A DNA stretch of 20,545 nucleotides. Origin: Lachnospiraceae bacterium UBA7729. Lineage in GTDB: Bacteria; Bacillota; Clostridia; Lachnospirales; Lachnospiraceae. Each line of letters opens with the position of its first letter. Positions within the stretch are counted from its first letter, which is position 1. Location of the stretch: the NCBI GenBank assembly GCA_002482005.1, contig DLFD01000067.1, positions 18,526-39,070 on the forward strand, read 5' to 3'. Both the position numbers and the translations under genes were made by a program. Below are positions 14,405 to 20,545 of the stretch, in pieces. The notes below the pieces were generated by a model. The model did no database searches. It had not been told where the DNA came from and was given only the letters and a program-made list of their open reading frames with translations.

Positions 14405-14520
14405 TATTATGGAACCGTGTAGGCTGACAGGCGGGCATGAATTGTCAGCCTGAGAAGGATAACTGCAAAGCGTATGTGCAGTGCGATAACAGATACAGAT
14501 CAGAGGGGTGACAGACTATT

Positions 14521-15096
14521 ATGGAAAAACTGACACTGGAAGAAGCAAAAAAGATCAATGCCACGATGGTTACGGAAGACCATCTGCTTCTGCACGCTGC
14601 GAATGTCTCAGCGGCCATGGGCGCCATGGCGGAGCATTTCGGCGAGGACAAACAGCACTGGGAAGCAGTGGGCTGGCTTCACGACTTTGATTACGAGAAG
14701 TATCCGGAGGAGCATCTTCAGCACACGGAAGAACCGCTCAGGGAGTTCGGTGTCCCAGAGGAGGACATCCGTGCGATCATGGCCCACGGCTATACGATCT
14801 GCACCGACGTCGAGCCCGTCACCAACATGGAGAAGAGCCTCTTCACGGTGGACGAGCTGACCGGGATCGTGCAGGCAGCTGCCAGGATGCGTCCGAATGG
14901 AATCACGGACATGGAGCTCAAGAGCTTCATGAAGAAGTGGAAGGACAAGAAGTTTGCAGCCAGATGCAACAGACCTCTGATCATCAAGGGCTGTGAGATG
15001 CTCGGCATGGATATAAAGGAAGTCGCCGGGATCGTCATCGAAGGCATGAAGGCACATGCAGAAGAGCTGCAGCTGACAGGAGACGCGGAAGCATAG
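14521..15096 (+). CDS. HD-domain (HDIG-type) hydrolase
   Basis: This 191-residue cytoplasmic protein is a second HD-superfamily member, distinct from the one at 1099. Metal-site residues are His25 (LLLHAANVS), His54-Asp55 (GWLHDFDYEKYPEEH) and probably His89 (IMAHGYT). Proteins with the signature GWLHDFDYEKYP occur widely in Clostridia as HDIG-domain hydrolases of unknown substrate. The C-terminal half is helical (KSFMKKWKDKKFA). GAGGGGTGA precedes the ATG. A strong hairpin follows at 15162-15196, so it is probably a single-gene transcript. Confidence 0.83.
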   Translation: MEKLTLEEAKKINATMVTEDHLLLHAANVSAAMGAMAEHFGEDKQHWEAVGWLHDFDYEKYPEEHLQHTEEPLREFGVPEEDIRAIMAHGYTICTDVEPVTNMEKSLFTVDELTGIVQAAARMRPNGITDMELKSFMKKWKDKKFAARCNRPLIIKGCEMLGMDIKEVAGIVIEGMKAHAEELQLTGDAEA

Positions 15097-15161
15097 ATTT
15101 TGATATATTTCATAAAACATGGTGCAGCCATTCATGAATACTATATGAATTTCATGAAAAA

Positions 15162-15204
15162 CTCTCTGAGGCAGGAGAGGATCCTGCTTCGGAGAGCTTT
15201 CTGT
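15162..15204 (+). terminator. Terminator after the HDIG gene
   Basis: CTCTC-T-GAGGCAGGA pairs with TCCTGCTTC-G-GAGAG, 15 pairs including wobbles, around a 5-nt loop. The tail CTTTCTGT is only moderately T-rich. Confidence 0.65.
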
Positions 15205-15226
15205 ACCCTTACATAAATATGCATCC

Positions 15227-15421
15227 ATGCTGCTGTATAAATATGGCATCAAAAAACAAACCGGGGCAATGTCTATGTGGTTCCTTGCTGCTATCATATT
15301 CTTTGAATTGGTATCGATCGGTACAGCATGCGAAGGTGATACGTCGGGACTAGAGATCATTGTCTACGCAGCCAGTTTCATTCTTGTTGTGCAGTTTTTT
15401 GGATGGCTCTTAACATTATGA
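15227..15421 (+). CDS. Possible small two-helix membrane protein
   Basis: This frame encodes up to 64 residues with two hydrophobic segments (WFLAAIIFFELVSIG and IIVYAASFILVVQFFGWLL) joined by a short acidic loop containing CEGDTSG, a credible hairpin membrane protein. The ATG at 15227 has no ribosome site. The ATG at 15275 (MWFLAAII) has GGGG about 8 nt upstream and would give a 48-residue protein made almost only of the two helices. The next small gene begins shortly after its stop. I do not recognise a family. Confidence 0.4.
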   Translation: MLLYKYGIKKQTGAMSMWFLAAIIFFELVSIGTACEGDTSGLEIIVYAASFILVVQFFGWLLTL

Positions 15422-15464
15422 GATGGATAATAAGAGCTGTCACATATATGGGAGGTACAATCTT

Positions 15465-15635
15465 ATGATGCCGTTTGATCATTACTTTGATCTGAACCAT
15501 GATGGAAAGCTCAGCCCGCTGGAAAAAGGCGCGGAGATGGCTTTCCTGTCGTCAATATTGGATGACGATGAGTCTGAAGATGACGATCAGGACGAAGACT
15601 TCGACGACGATGATGATGACGATGACGATGAATAA
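15465..15635 (+). CDS. EF-hand microprotein with poly-aspartate tail, 56 aa
   Basis: This tiny acidic protein contains one canonical EF-hand calcium loop, DLNHDGKLSPLE (residues 9-20), with all expected ligand positions (Asp9, Asn11, Asp13, Lys15 backbone, Ser17, Glu20) and Gly14. The helix after the loop is followed by a tail of almost only Asp and Glu, ending in a run of Asp then Glu. No signal peptide or membrane segment is present. I chose the ATG at 15465 because GGGAGG lies 9 nt upstream; the in-frame ATG at 15423 lacks such a site. The gene is close behind the small membrane ORF and ends just before a strong hairpin. Calcium binding or charge-buffering is inferred. Confidence 0.7.
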   Translation: MMPFDHYFDLNHDGKLSPLEKGAEMAFLSSILDDDESEDDDQDEDFDDDDDDDDDE

Positions 15636-15673
15636 GAAGAGGCTCCGGGATTCTTATATCCCGGAGCCCTTCT
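15635..15673. terminator. Terminator hairpin after the EF-hand gene
   Basis: GGCTCCGGGA (15641-15650) pairs perfectly with TCCCGGAGCC (15659-15668), and AGAAG/CTTCT extends it past one mismatch. It may serve both strands between the convergent EF-hand and hsp20 genes. Confidence 0.7.
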
Positions 15674-15686
15674 GCGAAAGTACCGT

Positions 15687-15715
15687 GCGCCGGTCACTTC
15701 CCGGCGCTTTCTTTC
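15687..15715. terminator. Second hairpin between convergent genes
   Basis: GCGCCGG (15687-15693) pairs with CCGGCGC (15701-15707) and is followed on the plus strand by TTTCTTTC. It sits just beyond the hsp20 stop codon. Confidence 0.6.
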
Positions 15716-15722
15716 AGGATGA

Positions 15723-16187
15723 TCATGCGATCCTGATCAGGTGCTTCTGTTCCTCGATCTGCTTCTTGTCTTCCAGCTTCGGAAGCTGAAGCGTCAGGAT
15801 GCCGTCGCTGAAGGATGCGTGGATGTCTTCCTCCTTCATGTCTTCGCCGACATAGAAGCTGCGGCTCATCTCACCGGAGTAGCGCTCGCGGCGGATGTAC
15901 CTGCCTTCCTTGTCCTTCTTGCCGCTGTCAACGTTCTTCTTCGCTGTGATGGTGAGGCAGCCATCTTTCAGCTCGACCGATACGTCCTCTTTCTTCACGC
16001 CCGGCAGGTCAACGGCGACTTCGTAGCCTTTGTCGGTCTCCCTGACATCGGCCTTCATCTCGTGGCTTGCCTTGCTGCCGTAAAGCTTCTTGTCCATCCA
16101 TCTGGTATCCGGTACATACGGCATATAGAAATCATCATCAAAGAAATCTCTGAACAGGTTATCATCAATAATACTTGGCATCAACAT
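15723..16187 (-). CDS. Hsp20-family small heat-shock protein
   Basis: This 154-residue cytoplasmic chaperone has the alpha-crystallin domain that binds unfolding proteins without ATP. It starts MLMPSIIDDNLF, a form common in Lachnospiraceae. The domain runs from about residue 42 (MKADVRETDKGYEVAVDLPG) through VSVELKDGCLTITAK to the region with SRSFYVG and DIHASFSDGILTLQLPK. The C-terminal IRI-type motif (HLIRIA) that drives oligomerisation is present. AAAGGAG lies 9 nt before the ATG. Expression is evidently controlled by the CIRCE operator at 16397-16423, through a leader of about 187 nt with a hairpin at 16304-16347. Confidence 0.95.
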   Translation of the reverse strand: MLMPSIIDDNLFRDFFDDDFYMPYVPDTRWMDKKLYGSKASHEMKADVRETDKGYEVAVDLPGVKKEDVSVELKDGCLTITAKKNVDSGKKDKEGRYIRRERYSGEMSRSFYVGEDMKEEDIHASFSDGILTLQLPKLEDKKQIEEQKHLIRIA

Positions 16188-16380
16188 AAGTCATATCTCC
16201 TTTCAGCAAATCCTATTAAGGATCAAAACTTATATAACTGTTGTGCTCGTGAACTTCTGCTTGTTTCCGGGTTCCAGTTACAGCTTATTGTTTCCAGAAC
16301 GGGGGAGAAGCGGAGTGGAACTTTCCGAAGCCTTTTTCCACTTCTCCGGTTCCCTTTCTCATCTCCTTCGTTCTGACTAC

Positions 16381-16409
16381 GTTATAGCTCTGATTATTAG
16401 CACTGTCAA
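16381..16409 (-). promoter_or_regulatory. Sigma-A promoter of hsp20
   Basis: On the minus strand a perfect -35 TTGACA (16409-16404) is followed after exactly 17 nt by TATAAC (16386-16381). The -35 box overlaps the CIRCE element. Confidence 0.88.
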
Positions 16410-16423
16410 TAGATGAGTGCTAA
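16397..16423 (-). promoter_or_regulatory. CIRCE operator (HrcA binding site)
   Basis: TTAGCACTG (16397-16405), a 9-nt spacer and GAGTGCTAA (16415-16423) match the CIRCE consensus TTAGCACTC-N9-GAGTGCTAA with a single mismatch. It overlaps the hsp20 -35 box, the expected position for HrcA repression released on heat shock. Confidence 0.92.
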
Positions 16424-16514
16424 TTTTCACAAAAGAGACATAATTGCCGGGAAAATATCTGAATACATGGGCGCAAATGTACTTAAGCGGTTCATCTCTG
16501 CATCATGTTCCAGG

Positions 16515-16542
16515 TTCAGACGGGCCACATTTCGATTATAAT
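16515..16542 (+). promoter_or_regulatory. Promoter candidate for the kinase-like gene
   Basis: A perfect -10 box TATAAT (16537-16542) lies 52 bp before the gene. The best upstream partner, TTCAGA (16515-16520) at 16 nt, is weak. Apart from this and the hsp20 control region, 16188-16594 holds no gene I can support. Confidence 0.45.
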
Positions 16543-16594
16543 ATGACACTGATAATGTTTTCTGCCGGCAGGACCGGCTCCATGAGAGGTGCCT

Positions 16595-17104
16595 ATGAAG
16601 ACGAATATTACTTTGATCGGAATGCCGGGTGTCGGCAAGAGTACGATGGGCGTTATACTGGCCAAGGAACTTGGCTATTCCTTCATCGATTCCGATCTGC
16701 TGATCCAGAACCAGGAGAAGAAGCTGCTTTCGCAGATCCTGGATGAGGCAGGGACAGATGGCTTCCTGAAGATCGAGGACCAGGTCAATGCTTCGATCGC
16801 AGCGGAGAGGTCCGTTATCGCAACCGGCGGAAGTGTTGTGTATGGGATGAATGCCATGCGGCATCTGAAGGAGATCAGTACAGTTGTCTACCTGAAGCTG
16901 CCCTATAAGCTGCTCAGGAAGCGGCTTGGCAATCTGCACAACCGGGGAGTCGTCCTGAAAGACGGGCAGACGCTGGAGGACATCTTCCGGGAGAGAGAGG
17001 TCCTCTATGAGAAGTATGCAGATATTGTCGTAGACGAGACAGGGCTGGACATCGAAGGAACACTGAGACAGGCGGAAAAGCTGCTGGGGCAGTGGGAATC
17101 ATAA
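16595..17104 (+). CDS. Shikimate kinase-like P-loop kinase
   Basis: This 169-residue protein has the shikimate kinase fold: Walker A GMPGVGKST (9-17), the DxD pair Asp32/Asp34, a Gly-Gly turn at ATGGS (77-80+), the lid arginine in NRG (118), and RE-x-LYEKYAD near residue 134. Two substrate-site features of true AroK are altered: the FRxxE motif is FLKIE (57-61), lacking the shikimate-binding Arg, and the GGG motif is GGS. It may therefore phosphorylate something else, or be a diverged AroK. The ATG at 16595 has GAGAGG 5 nt upstream; a GTG two codons earlier is also possible. No other aromatic pathway gene is nearby. A methyltransferase gene starts 16 bp after the stop. Confidence 0.75.
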   Translation: MKTNITLIGMPGVGKSTMGVILAKELGYSFIDSDLLIQNQEKKLLSQILDEAGTDGFLKIEDQVNASIAAERSVIATGGSVVYGMNAMRHLKEISTVVYLKLPYKLLRKRLGNLHNRGVVLKDGQTLEDIFREREVLYEKYADIVVDETGLDIEGTLRQAEKLLGQWES

Positions 17105-17120
17105 GGGTTGATACTGGCAT

Positions 17121-18074
<954 letters not shown>

Positions 18075-18083
18075 AAGACAGAA

Positions 18084-18116
18084 AGGAGGCAGCTCGGATC
18101 GTCCGGACTGCCTCCT
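18084..18116. terminator. Hairpin between convergent methyltransferase and small minus gene
   Basis: AGGAGGCAG (18084-18092) pairs with CTGCCTCCT (18108-18116) around an inner CGG/CCG stem. The minus-strand tail TTTCTGTCTTTC is T-rich, so it best fits termination of the minus-strand gene; on the plus strand the tail is poor. Confidence 0.6.
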
Positions 18117-18189
18117 CTGGCTACTTCGTATAGAGATATCCTGCACGCAGCAGTATCTATAGATCTTCCTCAGTATCAGTCAGCGGAGC

Positions 18190-18405
18190 TTAAGCCGCCC
18201 CCTCGTCTTTGGCATCACATGGAGTCTGGCCGGCGTTATCGTCTGCCTCATCAAACATGTCCTCTTCGTCTTTTTCCATCTGCCCGAGCAGTCTTTCAAT
18301 CACACGGAGCTGGGAGAGCCTTTCTTCCGTGACCCCTGAGACCATGATCAGGTTATTCAGGTGATTGCGAAGCTGAAGAAGCTCAGTACGTGTATCTTTA
18401 CTCAT
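18190..18405 (-). CDS. Small helical protein, 71 aa
   Basis: I do not recognise the family with confidence. The first 45 residues form a likely helical hairpin (ELLQLRNHLNNLI, a turn at VSGVT, then ERLSQLRVIERLLGQMEKDEE), and the tail is acidic and disordered. Size and helical-hairpin layout recall Spo0E-type phosphatases, but the SQELD signature is absent, so I do not assign that. GGAAGGGG lies 5 nt before the ATG, and a promoter and a 5' hairpin precede it. The gene is divergent from the ABC operon at 18677, sharing a 270-bp control region. Confidence 0.65.
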   Translation of the reverse strand: MSKDTRTELLQLRNHLNNLIMVSGVTEERLSQLRVIERLLGQMEKDEEDMFDEADDNAGQTPCDAKDEGAA

Positions 18406-18500
18406 ATGGACCCCTTCCTTTCTGATCTTTGTCTGGGTTTGTCTGTTTTTTTCTCAGCAAGGCAGGAAGACTTTGCCTCCCTGTCCTTGCTGACCGCCTA

Positions 18501-18529
18501 TTCATACTTCATCTCCCACATAATGTCAA
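18501..18529 (-). promoter_or_regulatory. Promoter of the small helical protein gene
   Basis: On the minus strand a perfect TTGACA (18529-18524) and TATGAA (18506-18501) are 17 nt apart. Transcription would start near 18494, at the base of the hairpin TCAGCAAGG (18493-18485 on minus) with CCTTGCTGA (18462-18454). Confidence 0.6.
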
Positions 18530-18552
18530 GCCGGATACTGTTAGTGTTTTGG

Positions 18553-18562
18553 GTGATATCAC
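18553..18562. promoter_or_regulatory. Palindrome GTGATATCAC between divergent promoters
   Basis: A perfect 10-bp palindrome lies between the minus promoter (18501-18529) and the plus promoter (18594-18622). It could be an operator for one or both; the regulator is unknown. Confidence 0.35.
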
Positions 18563-18593
18563 TAAATATATTGCGAAAAGATAATAATAATAT

Positions 18594-18622
18594 TTGACAT
18601 TGCTTATATGCTGATATATAGT
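18594..18622 (+). promoter_or_regulatory. Promoter of the NitT/TauT-type ABC operon
   Basis: TTGACA (18594-18599) and TATAGT (18617-18622) are exactly 17 nt apart, a near-consensus sigma-A promoter 55 bp before the binding-protein gene. Confidence 0.82.
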
Positions 18623-18676
18623 ATAACCAATTTCAGATATAACGATAACAGAATGTTTATGTAAGGAGGCAAAGAG

Positions 18677-19645
18677 ATGAAGAAAGGAAAACTTCTCAGC
18701 GGGATGGTAATTACCACCTTTGCAATTGCAATATCTTCTATGGGCGCTTCGGCTGCGGAAAAGCTGAATATTGCCTACCAGTACGGTCTGGGCTATGCTC
18801 CGGTAACCATCGCCCAGGACCAGAAGCTGATCGAAGCTGCCTTCAAGGATGCGACCGGAGATGATCTTGAGATCACCTGGACGCAGATGAGTTCCGGCGC
18901 GGACATCAATACTGCGATCGCTTCCGGCGACATCGATGCTGGCTTCATGGGGGTCGGACCTGCAGTCTCTGGTATCGTCTCCAAGCTGGGCTACAAGGTC
19001 TTCACCAACCTGTCCGGCCAGGAGCACCAGATCATGTCGAATGATCCGGATGTCAATTCTCTGACAGACCTGATCGGGTCCGACAGGCAGATCGCCCTTG
19101 TGAACATCGGATCGATCCAGCATATCATTCTGGCAGAAGCTCTTGACGCGAGAGGAGAGGACCCGCATGCACTGGATTCCAATATTGTTGCCATGAAGCA
19201 CCCGGATGGGATGGCAGCTCTTCAGTCCGGCGCTGTAGCGGCTCATCTGACTTCCAATCCCTTCCTTTACCAGGAACAGGAAGATACGAGCCTTCATCAG
19301 GTAGATGATCTGTCTGATGTCTGGACGAATGAGAACACCTTCCTTGTAGGGATCTGCTCCGAGAAGCTTCACGATGAGAAAGCGGACCTCTACAATGCCC
19401 TTGTGAAGGGAGTCAAGGAAGGCCAGGACCTGATCGGCAAGTCTGCAGAGGATGCTGCAAAGATCACTGCAGAGTATGACGGCAATGATGAGAAGACCGA
19501 GGCGGAATTCCTGAAAAAAGGCACTTACAATGCCGAGACCAGGGGAATCGCTGATCTGGCACAGTTCATGTATAAGAACGGGTTCATCGATTCGGATCCG
19601 GGCACCTATGAAGATCTTGTATTCGATAATGTAAGCGGAGACTGA
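18677..19645 (+). CDS. NitT/TauT-family ABC transporter substrate-binding protein
   Basis: This 322-residue exported protein resembles SsuA/TauA/NrtA-type periplasmic binding proteins. The N-terminus is a signal peptide ending GASA-AE (about residues 24-28), again without a lipobox cysteine. The mature start KLNIAYQYGLGYAPVTIAQDQ is the typical first strand and loop; SGADINTAIASGDIDAGFMGVGP (about residues 74-96) is the second signature. Ligand candidates in this family are nitrate, sulfonates, taurine, thiamine precursors or other small molecules, and the sequence does not decide among them. TAAGGAGG lies 8 nt before the ATG. The stop overlaps the permease start by one base. Confidence 0.88.
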   Translation: MKKGKLLSGMVITTFAIAISSMGASAAEKLNIAYQYGLGYAPVTIAQDQKLIEAAFKDATGDDLEITWTQMSSGADINTAIASGDIDAGFMGVGPAVSGIVSKLGYKVFTNLSGQEHQIMSNDPDVNSLTDLIGSDRQIALVNIGSIQHIILAEALDARGEDPHALDSNIVAMKHPDGMAALQSGAVAAHLTSNPFLYQEQEDTSLHQVDDLSDVWTNENTFLVGICSEKLHDEKADLYNALVKGVKEGQDLIGKSAEDAAKITAEYDGNDEKTEAEFLKKGTYNAETRGIADLAQFMYKNGFIDSDPGTYEDLVFDNVSGD

Positions 19646-20469
19646 TGAGCATGAAGAAGAGTTTCAGGGAATCAAAGAGCTGCGATATTCTGGTAAAGGT
19701 CCTGTTTCTGGTCCTTGTCGCCATTATCTGGGAGATCACAGCAAAAGCACATGTATTCGGTGAGCGGTCCGAGATCGTATTCCCGACGATCGAAGCGATC
19801 GGAGCCGCATTCGTCAGGAACTTTACCAAAGGCTATGCTGGTACAGGGCTTGCGCTTTACACTCTGAACTCCATGAATCTCCTTCTGAGAGGACTTCTGA
19901 TCGGGATCGGACTCGCATTCGCCTTCTCAGGGCTCTCTATGATCTCCAGAACATTCAGCAATGTCTACAATCTCTGCGTGACTATCTTCGACCTGCTCCC
20001 GGGCGTCGCACTGCTTCCGGTTGTGATCGTCATCTTCGGGGTCAAGCCCGGAGTCATCGTCTTTCTGGTCGTGCACTCGGTCATCTGGCCGATGTCCAGA
20101 AGCGTTCTGGACGGATTCAAAGCGGCTCCGAAGATCTATGTGGAAGCAGGGAAGAACCTCGGTCTGAACGGACCGGGGCTTCTCTTTGGCGTCTATGTTC
20201 CGGCGGCAGCTGCCTACATCGTGTCCGGTCTCAAAGTCGGCTGGGCAAGAGCGTGGAGGGGACTGATCGCCGCAGAGATGGTCTTCGGCATAGCTTCCTG
20301 TCCCGGGATCGGGCTCTACATCAACCAGATGCGGACTAACATGAAGAATGCGGAGATGTATGCTACCCTGATCGTCATCATCATCATCGGATTGGTCGTC
20401 CAGTACGGCATTCTGAATCCGATTGAGAAGATGACAGTCAGGAGATGGGGCATGGTGTCTGCGGCATGA
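19645..20469 (+). CDS. NitT/TauT-family ABC transporter permease
   Basis: This 274-residue membrane protein is the SsuC/TauC-type permease. After a short cytoplasmic N-terminus there are about six helices. The family EAA-like loop is visible as EAGKNLGLNGPGLLFGVYVP, followed by GLKVGWARAWRGLIAAEM, a signature of this family. The ATG at 19645 overlaps the upstream TGA. A second ATG at 19651 is better spaced from GGAG (19637-19640), so the start may be two codons later. The 3' end overlaps the next gene by four bases. Confidence 0.9.
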   Translation: MSMKKSFRESKSCDILVKVLFLVLVAIIWEITAKAHVFGERSEIVFPTIEAIGAAFVRNFTKGYAGTGLALYTLNSMNLLLRGLLIGIGLAFAFSGLSMISRTFSNVYNLCVTIFDLLPGVALLPVVIVIFGVKPGVIVFLVVHSVIWPMSRSVLDGFKAAPKIYVEAGKNLGLNGPGLLFGVYVPAAAAYIVSGLKVGWARAWRGLIAAEMVFGIASCPGIGLYINQMRTNMKNAEMYATLIVIIIIGLVVQYGILNPIEKMTVRRWGMVSAA

Positions 20470-20545
20470 GGACAGAGAGGAAGAAAGCGGGACAGATGAC
20501 GGAATTTGATGAAGACAAGCGCGGGACATCAGCCGGAAACATGGA
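20466..20545 (+). CDS. Start of a third operon gene, probably the ABC ATPase (partial)
   Basis: A frame opens with an ATGA overlap at the permease stop and runs to the window end (MRTERKKAG... about 26 codons). An alternative start is the ATG at 20496. No ATPase motif is reached before the edge. The ATP-binding subunit is expected here in NitT/TauT operons, so the assignment rests on context alone. Confidence 0.5.
   Translation, partial: MRTERKKAGQMTEFDEDKRGTSAGNM

Noticed and set aside
18190..18405. Spo0E-type aspartyl-phosphate phosphatase
   Set aside because: Size and helical layout fit loosely, but the SQELD signature is missing, so I left it unassigned.

Overview
The window reads like chromosomal DNA from an anaerobic Gram-positive Clostridia, most likely a Lachnospiraceae relative from gut or rumen. 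Reasons: a CIRCE/HrcA-type operator in front of an Hsp20 gene, strong GGAGG-type ribosome sites, T-rich intrinsic terminators, CUT1 sugar transport genes beside GH13 glucosidases, and the sequence style of the Hsp20, zinc-dependent phospholipase C-like and small EF-hand proteins. This placement is by family resemblance only. I see no rRNA, tRNA, CRISPR array, transposase or phage gene.

Layout. 1-1683: acylphosphatase, an unrecognised 114-residue protein and an HD-domain phosphohydrolase. 1684-2213: a gap with a minus-strand terminator and a doubtful small membrane ORF, then a promoter region with a perfect inverted repeat. 2214-10955: the core carbohydrate block. It holds a CUT1 substrate-binding protein, two permeases, a second binding protein (about 78% identical to the first by hand alignment) and two different GH13 exo-glucosidases. 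No ATPase gene lies in the block, so a shared MsmK/UgpC-type ATPase elsewhere is expected. The inferred scheme is that short alpha-glucans are captured by two related binding proteins, imported through one permease pair and cut inside the cell by two glucosidases of differing linkage preference.

10956-11284 is a non-coding stretch with repeated CTTCGCC / GGCGAAG arms that can form several hairpins, some mutually exclusive. 11285-12713 holds a YunG-like protein and a zinc-dependent phospholipase C-like protein with a repetitive insert. A lactate dehydrogenase-like gene follows on the minus strand, with an intrinsic terminator inside its own leader and an altered substrate-specificity loop. 13966-15635 carries a zinc-ribbon/DUF1801 protein, a second HD-domain protein, a doubtful small membrane ORF and a tiny EF-hand protein ending in poly-aspartate.

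15723-16423 is hsp20 (minus strand) with a near-perfect sigma-A promoter overlapped by CIRCE. 16595-18074 holds a shikimate-kinase-like protein lacking expected substrate residues and an LCM-type methyltransferase with a repeat-encoded charged N-terminus. 18190-18405 is a small minus-strand coiled-coil-like protein. 18677-20545 starts a NitT/TauT-type ABC operon (binding protein, permease, first codons of a third gene), divergent from it.

The points most worth follow-up are the duplicated binding proteins with a concentrated patch of substitutions, the hairpin-arm array at 10962-11176, the ldh leader terminator and altered specificity loop, the operator-like palindrome at 2001-2019, and the EF-hand/poly-Asp microprotein. 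None is demonstrated to be a new system; they are leads from sequence alone.
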